Shown in pieces: positions 23,920-34,567 of a stretch of DNA of 64,000 bases. The position numbers and the translations under genes were made by a program. The notes under the pieces were generated by a model that was given only the letters and a program-made list of their open reading frames with translations, made no database searches and was not told the DNA's origin. Source of the stretch: Hanleya hanleyi (taxonomy: Eukaryota; Mollusca; Polyplacophora; Lepidopleurida; Hanleyidae); NCBI GenBank assembly GCA_036873755.1, contig JAVTVY010018717.1:1-64000 (forward strand), in the 5' to 3' direction. Each line of letters begins with the position of its first letter. Position 1 is the stretch's first letter.

Positions 23920-24219
23920 TGCTGTTCAGCCTACAAATAAAGAAGTTCTGTCGACCATCTCGACAGATGCTGAAAACTCTATGTAGTGGTTTCGTGAAAA
24001 TCACATGGAAGCTAATACAATTAAATTTCAAGCCATACTGATGAGGGGACCATCTGATCAATCACAAAACATTCAAGTTAACAGTGTGCCAATCAACACG
24101 GAGCCAGAGGTGTCGTTTTGGACAATAAACTGAATTTTAACTCATGTCCAGCAGTTGTGTAGGAAAGCTGGTGCTCAGTTGAATGTACTTCAAAGACTTG
24201 CTTACCCTTATTAAAATAC
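23920..24219 (+). pseudogene. LINE reverse-transcriptase relic
   Basis: Fragment of the C-terminal part of a LINE RT. Conceptual reading gives WFRENHMEAN, then KFQAILMRG, DNKLNF and QLCRKAGAQLNVLQRL, a pattern of CR1/Rex-type elements after the catalytic motif. It contains an in-frame TAG, a frame change near 24110 and a terminal TAA near 24212, and lacks both ends. It does not belong to the LINE at 11617. Confidence 0.65.
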
Positions 24220-24237
24220 AAGCCTTCTGGTGACTAA

Positions 24238-24485
24238 TTGCAGCAATATTGCTGCAACTATGTCGCTTTTCGTATGCAAATTAGGTTGCTGCAATATCGC
24301 CAGAAGTGTTGCGGCTATATTGCTGCAACTAGTTGCCAGAAGGAGAATTTGCGGCAACATTGCAGCAATATTGCTGCAACTATGTCGCTTGTCGTATGCA
24401 AATTAGGTTGCTGCAATATCGCCAGAAGTGTTGCAGCAATATTGCTGCAACTAGTCGCCAGAAGCTGAAATTGCAGCAACATTCC
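24238..24485. repeat. 122-bp tandem repeat with 16-bp palindromes (2 copies)
   Basis: Units at 24238-24359 and 24360-24481. Each opens with the perfect palindrome GCAGCAATATTGCTGC and contains related TTGCTGCAA/TTGCAGCAA half sites and TATGCAAATTAGG. Looks like a short non-autonomous element or satellite seed. Confidence 0.8.
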
Positions 24486-24499
24486 AGTCAAAATTTGCG

Positions 24500-26100
24500 G
24501 TAATATTGTCAGATATTGCTGTAATATATTGACCAGATACAAACATGTACATATGTGATTGACATCCGAAATCAGCAAAAATGTGAAAATATTTAAGTTT
24601 GTAACCCAACCAAGTATAAGTCTCTCTTGAGTCCTGGGTGCATGGATTTCGAGAACGAAAGGAAAGAAGATATTGGAGTCATGCACTGGCACAGCTGCTC
24701 AGATGGCTCACATGCAATTTAAGTTGTAATCTTTGAACTGATCAACTGGGGTACCCAAATGTATACAACAGGACCCCACCTGTGTCGGTCCTGGGTGTAA
24801 AGCAATGAAACACAGCCTCTCTATCCTCATTCTCGCAAGCCAGGGCCTTGCCCATTCTTTTCCGCACTCAGAATCCCTTTAGAATAGCATTAATTACTTC
24901 CGTAAATTCAATACATATGTGTTTCAGCAGACAATGCGCAGAAACGTATTGCATTTGACATCATTCTCTCAAGTCAGAGCCCATTTCTGCTAGAATTTAC
25001 TGGTTCTATACACAATTTACGTTACTTTGTCAATCAGTTTTACGAATGGAATTACGTCATATATAGCAGATACTGACCATAAAAACGATCTAGTTGACCT
25101 CTTTGCCAAAAGCTAGGGCCTTTCTTTTCATGGAGGGGTTTTGAGTTTGATTTTGATACTCAGATACCTTTCGCATTGACTTTACGTACCTTGGCAGTCA
25201 TTTTCGCGAATGCAACAATTTGATGTATCAAAGATAATAACGAGAATTCGACATCATTCTCTTACACACAGACCATGTTTAGTGAACTAGCCCCGAAACG
25301 TCGCACTTGAATCACCTTCGGAATGACTTAGTGACAAACATATTCGCGAACTGAGTATAGGAAGATATCCATAGATACTGACTAGAAATGTTTCTTGTTT
25401 GCAGAATTTGATTTTAAAGAAAAGAAATTAATAAAATTAGCAACCTTCGAAAAGGCTTAGCCAAACATGTCAGATGAGATTATATTTCCTAAGAATGAAA
25501 TAGTTAATCATTTATATAGAAGGAGCAAGCCATGTCTTGATATTGACTTGCTGCATGGAAAAGAGTGGCAAGGTATTTAGTTCGCAGATGATAACAAACG
25601 TAAATGCAGAAACCTAATTAATTATTCTTCTAATCGAATATCAAGACTGTAAGAGGCCTCAATTTGAATAGTGAAAAAGTGTCATTATGCCTCTTGGACA
25701 GTTCGATAAAGCCTTAAACCCCATTCCATAGTTTCACAGATCAAAGTGATAGACCTGATACTAAATTTATTGAAAAATAACTTTGAAGGAAATATAAATT
25801 TTCCATTTTGATCGGCAAAGTAATTGAGAAGGGAGACTGAAGAGCACAGATTTTCGCGCTATGACTAAGACATTTCCAAAGCGATCATTGTGAGTTCGTC
25901 TGTCAATTCAGTATAGACGACACGGACCAGTCAAAATCGTCGGATTTTGAACGGGGAAAGTGAATATATATATATGGTATCAGAACTATTAGGCAATTCC
26001 TACAATTGTGGGTTACAAGTTGAAAATTACTTCCCTTGGCATGAAAACACTGGCAGATGGCGCTTTTTTCTGTTGAAGTTTATTCGTTACGCCGGTAACC
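24500..26100. other. Unassigned sequence
   Basis: About 1.6 kb, AT-rich. No long frame, recognisable domain, tandem repeat or RNA gene was seen. Confidence 0.5.
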
Positions 26101-26176
26101 ACTATTGGTTGAATTCTTTCACAAAACACAAGAAGATTGTCAAGTATTTCATCGGCAAGTGATTTCGAAACGTGCA

Positions 26177-26757
26177 ATGAAGACCCTGATCCTCGGTCAT
26201 TCAATTATTCGAAACTTGGAGTCGTTTCTTTTATCGGGCGTAAACCCTTCTCTCTCTGCTAATCTTCGCCTTTCCGAATCGACAAACGTCCGTTTTCATG
26301 GTGTTGGAGGGCGGACGATCGCAAAAATTTGGGACGACGATCTTCAGGTCGTGTCACCGTACCAGCCTGACATCGTCGTTCTACAAGTGGGATCCAACGA
26401 CCTAGACTGGGAAGGAGCACATGAGATTTCGGTAACGGTAATGAAATTTCTTCTTCTATTAGACCTTCTCCATAATCGCCTACGGGTACGACTCATTGTT
26501 GTAAGTATGATTTTGCCTAGATTACGACCAAGAACATCCGATTTCAACCGCAGAGCAGAACTAGTGAACACCAGTCTATTCAATCGGTTGAAAGAACACC
26601 CACTTGCTTTCTTTTGGTGGTCGCCTCATTTTGCCAAACCTAATATGCCAGCTTAATATTTCTCAAGGGACGGGGTCCATTTAAACGACAGGGGTAATTA
26701 TTATTTATATAAATCCATTCGGGGCTCATATTTAAAGGCCATCTGCTGCCTACAGTA
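26177..26757 (+). pseudogene. SGNH/GDSL-type hydrolase-like gene, probably from a retroelement (one stop)
   Basis: An ATG at 26177 opens MKTLILGHSIIRNL, with the nucleophile Ser block in GHS form. VLQVGSNDL (about 26385) is the block with the conserved Asn, and DGVHLNDRG (about 26673-26699) the C-terminal Asp/His block. TAA at 26654-26656 interrupts the frame just before the last block; the frame then runs to TAG at 26755. SGNH domains of this style are known as accessory ORFs in tyrosine-recombinase and other retroelements, and such an element lies 2.5 kb downstream. A host esterase is less likely because there is no signal peptide and no exon structure. Confidence 0.7.
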
Positions 26758-26764
26758 GTTTTAC

Positions 26765-28049
26765 ACTATAGTATTTTTCTTATAATTAGTCGCGGGTTTG
26801 AGGGCTTCTATAAAATCAGCCGTATGGTTAAAATAAATTTCCTTTTTTAAAACGTATATAACAAAGTTATATCTATAGAATGTCATACCACTCTCCGTGA
26901 TAACTGCTACAAAACTTGAGTTTTAGAGCTTTTTTGTACTACCCCGGTTAAATGCCATAAGGGTTGTTCACGTGAATCTTCACCAATACATGTTATGTCG
27001 TCATAATCTATTCCTTTTTCTCTGGCCAAAGGGCAATAGGCGGGGCGAGATGTCATTCAAGGGTTGCTCTGTTTGTCGTTTGGTTATGAAGACATGAGAT
27101 TAAACTATTGTCGTTGACAAAGAACGAAAGATTCGAGAATACGGGTGGACCAGTACAGCCGCTATGTTATGCAAATGTCCTCGACACCTCAAAGATTTGG
27201 ACGCCTCTCAGACACAGCATAACCGTATCACTTCAATAGTATGGTGATCTAGTTGGACCAAAAGTGTGCCCCGCATTACCTCATCAAAAGCGTGAGCGAC
27301 AACGCAAAGGGTGACGTCGTCTTCCAAAACACGATGTCGCCCTTTCGCGTCGCGTGTCGCCTTTGACAATGTTGAGTGATAGGACGACGACGTCGCTTTC
27401 ATACACCAGGACGTCGTGTTATTTGTACCTATCAATAGTTCAATTTGTAGGCAGAATTTCAATCAGTGCTCTTCGATGCATCGTAGGTTTACAAATGTAA
27501 TTAACGAGAGAGCAATCAAATTAAACTATACACTTACAATACCGTTGATGATGTCCGACTCTAATCGACTGGATCAATAATGGGATATTTGCTATAAAAA
27601 TGTAAATATAGGTCATACGGCCATCCATAGATTACACCGTCATTGAAATAAAGATCGTGTGAAGTTGTCATTTTAATTCATGCAGTCACTCATGGAGGCA
27701 TTGCCCCTGTCCTTGTGAAGGTAACATCGATTGAGGACACTTCCCCATATATAGAACTGAATAGCTCACCCCGCCTATTGCCCTTTGGCCAGAGAAAAAG
27801 GAATAGATTATGACGACATACCATGTATTGGTGAAGATTCACGTGAACAACCCTTATGGCATTTAACCCGGGTAGTACAAAAAAGCTCTAAAACTCAAGT
27901 TTTGTAGCAGTTATCACGGAGAGTGGTATGACATTCTATAGATATAACTTTGTTATATACGTTTTAAAAAAGGAAATTGATTTTAACCATACGGCTGATT
28001 TTACAGAAGCCTTCAAACCCGCGACTAATTATAAGAAAAATACTATAGT
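26765..28049. mobile_element. Inverted-repeat (foldback) element with 285-bp arms
   Basis: Arm 1 (26765-27049) and arm 2 (27765-28049) are near-perfect inverted copies of equal length, starting ACTATAGTATTTTTCTTATA and its complement. The 715-bp spacer has no recognisable coding sequence. It sits directly behind the SGNH frame. No clear target duplication was seen. It could be a MITE-like foldback transposon or the terminal repeats of a decayed element. Confidence 0.85.
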
Positions 28050-28334
28050 TCTAGTACGCAAACATTTGAACAAACAAAAATAGTACTAGGCCTTTATGAT
28101 TCGGTTAATTTTCTTTTCATCACTGCCGATTATCGTAACTCTTTATCCAAAGTGCCAACATTCAATTATCCCCTACCAGACGAATGGCACGCTAACACGT
28201 GGCAGATTTCTTTGTTCGCCGTTTATTTCTTCACTCAACTCGGGCCATATCAGCTAGGCTGCGACATGGATCAAAAATTTTTACAGTTAATCTCAGTTTA
28301 TTTCCTCTCATTTATAACTAATCTGTTTGTCGTC

Positions 28335-29190
28335 TATGCGCAGTGCGGAAATCGCCAGTCGCTTGGTTATCCACCCCATATTCATTTACTCTCAGCCTGT
28401 GCGATAATCGCCCGTGCTGATTTATATGCGCAGTGCGGAAATCGCCAGTCGTTTTTTTTTTGGTATATGCGCAGTGCGGAAATCGTCAGTGGCTTGTTTT
28501 TGTATATGCGCAGTGCGGAAATCGTCAGTGGCTTGTTTTTGTATATGCGCAGTGCGGAAATCGCCAGTCGCTTGTTTTGTATATGCGCAGTGCGGAAATC
28601 GCCAGTCGCTTGGTTATCCACCCCATATTCATTTACTCTCAGCCTGTGCGATAATCGCCCGTGCTGATTTATATGCGCAGTGCGGAAATCGCCAGTCGTT
28701 TTTTTTGGTATATGCGCAGTGCGGAAATCGTCAGTGGCTTGTTTTTGTATATGCGCAGTGCGGAAATCGTCAGTGGCTTGTTTTTGTATATGCGCAGTGC
28801 GGAAATCGCCAGTCGCTTGTTTTGTATATGCGCAGTGCGGAAATCGCCAGTCGCTTGGTTATCCACCCCATATTCATTTACTCTCAGCCTGTGCGATAAT
28901 CGCCCGTGCTGATTTATATGCGCAGTGCGGAAATCGCCAGTCGCTTGGTTATCCACCCCATATTCATTTACTCTCAGCCTGTGCGATAATCGCCCGTGCT
29001 GATTTATATGCGCAGTGCGGAAATCGCCAGTCGTTTTTTTTGGTATATGCGCAGTGCGGAAATCGTCAGTGGCTTGTTTTTGTATATGCGCAGTGCGGAA
29101 ATCGCCGGTCGTTTGTTTTTGTATATGCGCAGTGCGGAAATCGCAAGTCGCTTGTTTTTGTATATGCGCAGTGCGGAAATCGCCAGTCAC
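28335..29190. repeat. Higher-order tandem array (27-bp core, about 37-bp and 240-bp periods)
   Basis: Seventeen copies of TATGCGCAGTGCGGAAATCG followed by YCAGTSG are separated by 9-12-bp T-rich spacers or, four times, by a 60-bp spacer (at about 28365, 28610, 28855 and 28945). The long spacer itself contains a diverged core (TGTGCGATAATCGCCCGTGC). The flanks on both sides share TTTATTTCCTC.CATTTA. All three forward frames stay open only because the repeat lacks stops; it is not treated as coding. Confidence 0.9.
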
Positions 29191-29277
29191 TTGTTTATTT
29201 CCTCCCATTTACATTCAATCTCACTCTGTGCGGTAAAAACTGATTATTTTTGATGGTCTTTAAGTATTTTACAGGTA

Positions 29278-30215
29278 TACCACCCAAGAGACGTGCTTCC
29301 GCCCGCGTGCAGGATGTCGTAGCGGCGGTTACTGGCAAGCGCAGTAAACGGGGCAGACCATCTTCCCTTTCAGCGCCTAACATCTGGGCAGAAATGAGGG
29401 AGGAGATAATTCAACTATCCACAGCGGCAGCCGTCGCTGCTGCTACACAAGCTGCCACACAAGCTGTTCAAGCAGCCTTTCAGTCTCGATCCGATTCTAT
29501 ACAACAGCCGACATCACTCGCAACATTTAGCCATCCAACTGACGAGGTGAATGATTTAGTCCAACGGTCCGTCATCACGATGACAGGTGAGTCTCCACAT
29601 ATAGTACAACCCCAAGTGGGCGCCAATATTCAGCAGGTCCCCCTTGCGGCACATGTCTCAGGTGAGATTCAGGCAAAAATCAGGGCAGATGAATTTATAG
29701 AGCTACATACACTCGACCCCGATTGGAAAAATCAACCTGCCTACACGTTAACGCTTAGCGAACCCAACAGTGCATCGGATACCAGTGCAGCTTCCCCTGC
29801 ATTGGCTTGGGCTCCAGCAGACCGAAAATAAAAACTTACTTTCGAAAAATGGGCACATTTACTTTCTATCTTCACGGCAATTTACACCTCTCACAAACCT
29901 GACCAACCACCCCACATGATGAAATATATTGAAACGGTTCGCCATATCCACCAGAAAACGGGCGACTGGTTCACATATGACCGTCGTTTCCGACAACTGA
30001 AGTCCATGCAAAACTGTTCCTGGGATTCACTCCAAGGGGAAGTTTATGTAGAGAGTAGATTGGACCGCTTAGCAGAATCACTTAGTGGTCCCGCGTTCAA
30101 ACGTCCATTGACAAGCACGACACAATCGCACCAGTCGCAATCAGTCCCAGCCGGTTACTGTTTCAAATTCCAACTGGTATTCCGCGTGACGCTGCAACGG
30201 TACAGTATGCCACCA
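29278..30215 (+). pseudogene. Gag-like ORF of YR retroelement 1
   Basis: A splice-acceptor-like TATTTTACAG lies just before a start that now reads ATA; the homologous ORF of element 2 has ATG here. N-terminus PPKRRASARVQDVV, Ala/Gln-rich coil, then the conserved region with KWAHLLSIF, GDWFTYDRRFR and DSLQGEVY typical of DIRS/YR gag-like proteins. An in-frame TAA at 29829-29831 splits the ORF; downstream it remains open in the same frame into the RT N-terminus. Confidence 0.7.
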
Positions 30216-30390
30216 TCGATGATGCTATACACCACATCCTCTCAGCAGGTCGGAACTATTTTTTTTTTTTGGCCAAAAAATTTAATGTGCTAGCTGATGC
30301 TCTCCCACGTATACAGGTAGACGAATTCAGACGTCTGGCCCCCGATGCTCAACGGAACCCCAATTTCATCTCGCCACTTCCTGCGTTCCC
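30155..30390 (+). pseudogene. DIRS-type RT/RNase H remnant (core deleted)
   Basis: Contains the start of a DIRS RT (VQYATIDDAI) ending in a T-run at about 30260-30272, directly joined to the RNase H C-terminus (KFNVLADAL...RIQVDEFRRLAPDA). The catalytic RT palm and most of RNase H, normally about 1.2 kb, are absent, so the element is non-autonomous. Confidence 0.7.
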
Positions 30391-30393
30391 CTG

Positions 30394-31266
30394 TTGGAAG
30401 GGCTAGAACATCTCCTACACCACACCCTTGCCCCCTCATCCAGGCGGTCATACCACCGCACGTCGCAAGTTTTTTCAGGTGTTTTGTCACCAGTATCAGC
30501 TCAGCAGCAAGTTACCTCTGTTCATCCCCACCATGGCTCTTTTTATTTCGTACCTAACCTCAAAACAACTTTCGGCTTCCACAGTCACTTCTCACCTGTC
30601 CGCCATTTTGTATGCACACAAAGTTCTGAAATTTTTAGATCTCACCTCCAGTTTTCTGATCCATAACTTACTGCGCACATGTCGAAAATTGTGCCCACCA
30701 AAGGATAATCGTTTACCAATTACGAGGGAAATTCTCCATCGCATTGCCGATGTCCTGCCTTTGTCAATTCCTACCCATTACCACGCTTTAGTGCCTTCCT
30801 GCGTGTCGGCGAAATAGCTTCAAAAGGTCCCACATCAAAGAATTTGCTGCAACTCACGGCAGTTCGTTTCGATCCAGCTACGTCGAACCTTTGCTTAACC
30901 ATCATAGATTTTAAACACACCTCGGTGGATCCGTTCCACCTTACTATCCCAAAATCAGACTCTCCATATTGTCGTCAGAGCGATGCGGGAGTTCATCGAC
31001 AAGCGGGTAATGCTCCAGGTCCATTATTCGCATATCCACCAGCCCTTCCAGTGTCTCAACAGGAATTCACGACCGAACTCCATAATGTCCTGAAGACATC
31101 AGGGCTTCCCGTCGAACACTTCCGCAGCCATAGCTTTCGCATTGGAGCAACTACGGAAGCTTCAGCTAGAGGATTATCTGACAGCCAGATTCGCCGACTG
31201 GGGAGATGGAAATCAGACGCATTCAAGTCTTACATTCGTACAAATTGCGCTATCAATAATGCATGA
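30394..31266 (+). pseudogene. Tyrosine recombinase of YR retroelement 1 (frameshifted)
   Basis: Site-specific recombinase that would integrate the circular cDNA. N-terminal SAM-like region at 30394-30470. Frame changes occur near 30465 and near 30800. The catalytic domain shows the first Arg (FLRVGE, about 30795), HSFRIGA with His and second Arg, LGRWKSDAF and the Tyr in SYIRTN (about 31230). It is about 40-50 percent similar by eye to the intact recombinase at 52473-53369. Confidence 0.82.
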
Positions 31267-31269
31267 AAC

Positions 31270-32030
31270 TTCCTTAATTGGTCCTCGGCACCCAAATCCT
31301 TTTGCGGGTTGCATCTGCTTTGTGTTTCAATTCTATAAATATACAGACGTTTCAACTACTCTAATACGTCAACGCGGGGAATGTCAATGAGCTTCTTGCG
31401 TGCTGCAGAAGCCATATATCGATGACATTAGTAACATCTAATCTCACAATTTCCCCTTTATCCTTTATTTTATTGTGTATTTTGCTTTCTAATGCCTTTG
31501 TATTACTATTCATTTACATGACATTACGGGTTGTAGGCTACACCCAGTTGTCCTCCAGGATGGTTCTGACCAGTTCAGTTTAGTGCAATATGTCTGGAGA
31601 TTACGGGCTGTGTCTCTTAGTCAGACGTCAATATTCTGGTAAACTGTCATTTCAAACGTAGTTGAACCATTCTGGAGGAACATGTGTTTGTGTCCATCTT
31701 TTCCCAGCAAAACCCCCATAAATTTGGGGGGCTGGGTTTTTAATGCGGGGCACATCCCAAGGTGGTAGAGGCACGGAAGGAGGTTGGTTCATTTAGGATC
31801 CCGTCCCAAGACACTCCCTTCTTCTTTTCCATTGGTCGGCTAGGCGCGTACGGATTGGGATCGGGGTTGCCACACGCGAGCGCCGCGAGCGGTGGTGGCG
31901 GTTCAGCCCCACTTCCTTCATTTGGTCTTTTTTGGTCAGCCCCATACTTTCCGTGTTACCAGTTATACTTTAATAAATACGTTTTAGTTCACAAATTTCG
32001 ATCTATTTCTGGTAACACGTACAGCTAAAT
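31270..32030 (+). other. 3' region of YR retroelement 1
   Basis: No coding sequence. Holds an inverted repeat (31551-31566 with 31664-31679, one mismatch), a CCCCC...GGGGG hairpin near 31715 and the GTGTTACCAG/CTGGTAACAC pair near the end. GC-rich stretch at 31830-31920. No split direct repeats were found here. Confidence 0.5.
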
Positions 32031-32034
32031 TCTA

Positions 32035-32197
32035 CTAAATTCAGGATTTTCAATTCATCCATTATATAGCCACTAAATGTGGACTTTTTGCTAAATTCTG
32101 GATTTTAATTCATCCATTAAACAATCACTAAAAGTGGATTTTTTGTAAATTCACGATTTTCAATTCATTCATTAAATAGTCACGAAACGTGACCTTA
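32035..32197. repeat. Tandem repeat, about 55-bp unit, 3 copies
   Basis: Units at 32035-32090, 32091-32145 and 32146-32197 sharing CTAAATTC.GGATTTT.AATTCATCCATTA and CACTAAA.GTGGA.TTTTTG. The third is more diverged. Confidence 0.85.
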
Positions 32198-32389
32198 GTC
32201 GACCATATCCCGGTGTGTTTATTGTTTCTTTATTCATTCGTCTCCACGCTGAATGCAGGCACAAATGAAATTGGTACCGCATATTCATGCAGTGGTGCCA
32301 TCAAATGACGTCATTGTTCTGTCTATTGACCATATTCTTGGTAGTTGTGTTCATATATCTATCAATGATGAAAATATGTGGATTTGTGA

Positions 32390-32655
32390 ACCCCTACAAT
32401 ATTCTCTCACCAAAATCTGAGTAGATTCTTCTGGGAATCTAGTGAGAATCTTGTGAGATTCTGACAAGATTCTCACTCAAATTCTGATCAGATATTTGTA
32501 TGCAAATTAGCGAGAAAACTGAGAGAATCTTACAAGAATCTGATCAGATTCTCATTTAGCATGTTTAGTATCTGATCAGATTCTGTTATGATCTGATAAG
32601 ATTCTCATTAGAATCTGATCAGAATCTGATCGAATTCTAATGAGATTTCTCAAGC
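32390..32655. repeat. Cluster of AGATTCTGATCAGATTCTC-like palindromic repeats
   Basis: Dense, imperfect repeats of AGATTCT, GAATCT and GATCAGATTC, many arranged as palindromes around TGATCA. No coding content. Confidence 0.75.
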
Positions 32656-32768
32656 TCCTCCCATCCATTGGGGTTCTATATAATCACAAACACAAGTTAA
32701 TTTGTTAGGTTTTGAATATGAAGAACAAGACAAGAAGCTGATATGAATTATATTTAATTTGGTATTTT

Positions 32769-34567
32769 TAGCCCACCATCACCAGATGGTGGGCTGTTCA
32801 AATCACTTTTCGTCCGTGGTCCGTCGTCCGTCCGTCGTCCGTCCGTCGTCAGTCCGTCCGCAAACAATTCTTGTTACCGCGATTTCTCAGGAACTACTGC
32901 ATGGATCTTTTTCAAATTTGGTACACAGGTTCCCCTTGGGGTCTAGTTGTGCAAGAAACCTTTTCTGGTCCGATTCGAAAATCCAATATGGCCACCAGAC
33001 AGCCATCTTGGATTTCCCCATGAAACCTTGTTACCGCGATTTCTCAGGAACTACTGCATGGACCTTTTTCAAATTTGGTACACAGGTTCCCCTTGGGGTC
33101 TAGTTGTGCAAGATACCTTTACTGTTCTGATTCGAGAATCCAACATGGCCACTAGGCAGCCATCTTGGGTTTCCTCATGAAACATTGTTATCGCCATTTC
33201 TCAGGAAGTACTGCATGGATCTTTCTCAAATTTGGTACACAGGTTCTCCTTGGGTTCTAGTTGTGCAAAAAACCTTTTCTGGTCCGATTCGAAAATCCAA
33301 TATGGCCACCAGACAGCCATCTTGGATTTCCCCATGAAACCTTGTTACCGCGATTTCTCAGGAACTACTGCATGGATCTTTTTCAAATTGGTACACAGGT
33401 TCCCCTTGGGGTCTAGTTGTGCAAGAAACCTTTTCTGGTCCGATTTGAAAATCCAATATGGCCACCAGGCAGCCATCTTGAGCCATCTTGGATTTTCCCA
33501 TGAAACCCTTGTTACCGCGATTTCTCAGGAACTACTGCATGGATCTTTTTCAAATTTGGTACACAGGTTCCCCTTTGGGTCTAGTTGTGCAAGAAACCCT
33601 TTCTGTTCCGATTGGAAAATCCAATATGGCCACCAGACAGCCATCTTGGATTTCCCCATGAAACCTTGTTACCGCGATTTCTCAGGAACTACTGCATGGA
33701 TCTTTTTCAAATTTGGTACACAGGTTCCCCTTTGGGTCTAGTTGTGCAAGAAACCTTTTCTGTTCCGATTGGAAAATCCGATATGGCCACCAGGCAGCCA
33801 TCTTGGATTTCCCCATGAAACCTTGTTACCGCGATTTCTCAGGAACTACTTCATGGATCTTTTTTCAAATTTGGTACACAGGTTCCCCTTGGGGTTTAGT
33901 TGTGCGGGAAACCTTTTCTGGTTCGATTCGAAAATCCAATATGGCCACCAGGCAGCCATCTTGGATTTCCCCATGAAACCTTGTTATCGCGTTTTCTCAG
34001 GAACTACTACATGGATCTTTCTCAAATTTGGTACACAGGTCCCACATGGGGTGTAGTTGAGCAAGATACCTTTTCTCATCCGATTCGAAAATCCAATATG
34101 GCCACCAGGCAGCCATCTTGCATTTCCCCATGAAACCTTGTTATCGCGATTTCTCAGGAACCACTGCATGGATCTTTCTCAAATTTGGTACACAGGTTCC
34201 CCTTGGGGTCTAGTTGTGCAAGATATGTTTTCTGGTCCGATTCGAAAATCCAATATGGCCACCAGGCAGCCATCTTGGATTTCCCCATGAAACTTAGTTA
34301 TCGTCATTTCTCAGGAACTACTGCATGGATCTTTCTCAAATTTGGTACACAGGTTCGCCCTGGAGTCTAGTTGTGCAAGATACCTTTTTTGGTCCGATTC
34401 GGAAATCCAATATGGCTGACAGGTGGCCATCTTGAATTTCCCCTTGAAACATTGTTATCGTGAATTCTCAGGAAATATTTCATGGATCTTTCTGAAATTT
34501 GATTCACAGGTCCTACATGGGGCCTAGTTGTGCAAGATACCTTTTTTGGTCCGATTCGAAAATCCAA
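32769..34567. repeat. 158-bp satellite array headed by a hairpin (about 11 units)
   Basis: Begins with a perfect hairpin AGCCCACCATC-ACCA-GATGGTGGGCT (32769-32794) and a CGTCCGT-rich microsatellite (32812-32865). About 11 units of about 158 bp follow, each with TTTCTCAGGAACTACTGCAT, TTTGGTACACAGGTTC and ATGGCCACCAG. The layout of hairpin plus about 160-bp core repeats recalls bivalve pearl-type, Helitron-related elements (inference). Long frames in it shift phase each unit and are not genes. Confidence 0.85.

Larger units (their letters stand above)
29278..32030 (+). mobile_element. Tyrosine-recombinase (DIRS-like) retroelement 1, RT core deleted
   Basis: Order on + strand: gag-like ORF, first codons of the RT domain, junction, end of RNase H, tyrosine recombinase. 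A hairpin near 31719 and an inverted repeat GTGTTACCAG/CTGGTAACAC at about 31953/32014 may mark the 3' region. The 5' limit is uncertain. Both the retained RT start (about 30155-30280) and the RNase H end are of DIRS type; everything between is missing. Confidence 0.75.

Noticed and set aside
28335..29190. Possible CRISPR array (27-bp repeats with spacers).
   Set aside because: The spacers are themselves repetitive, mostly 9-12 bp, and the context is eukaryotic with no cas genes.
28335..29250. Long open frames (over 160 codons) in all three forward frames and on the reverse strand.
   Set aside because: They exist only because the tandem repeat contains no stop codons; simultaneous openness in several frames argues against coding.
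32759..34370. Series of 60-170-codon frames in the 158-bp array.
   Set aside because: The unit length is not a multiple of three, so each frame changes phase every unit; they reflect the satellite.
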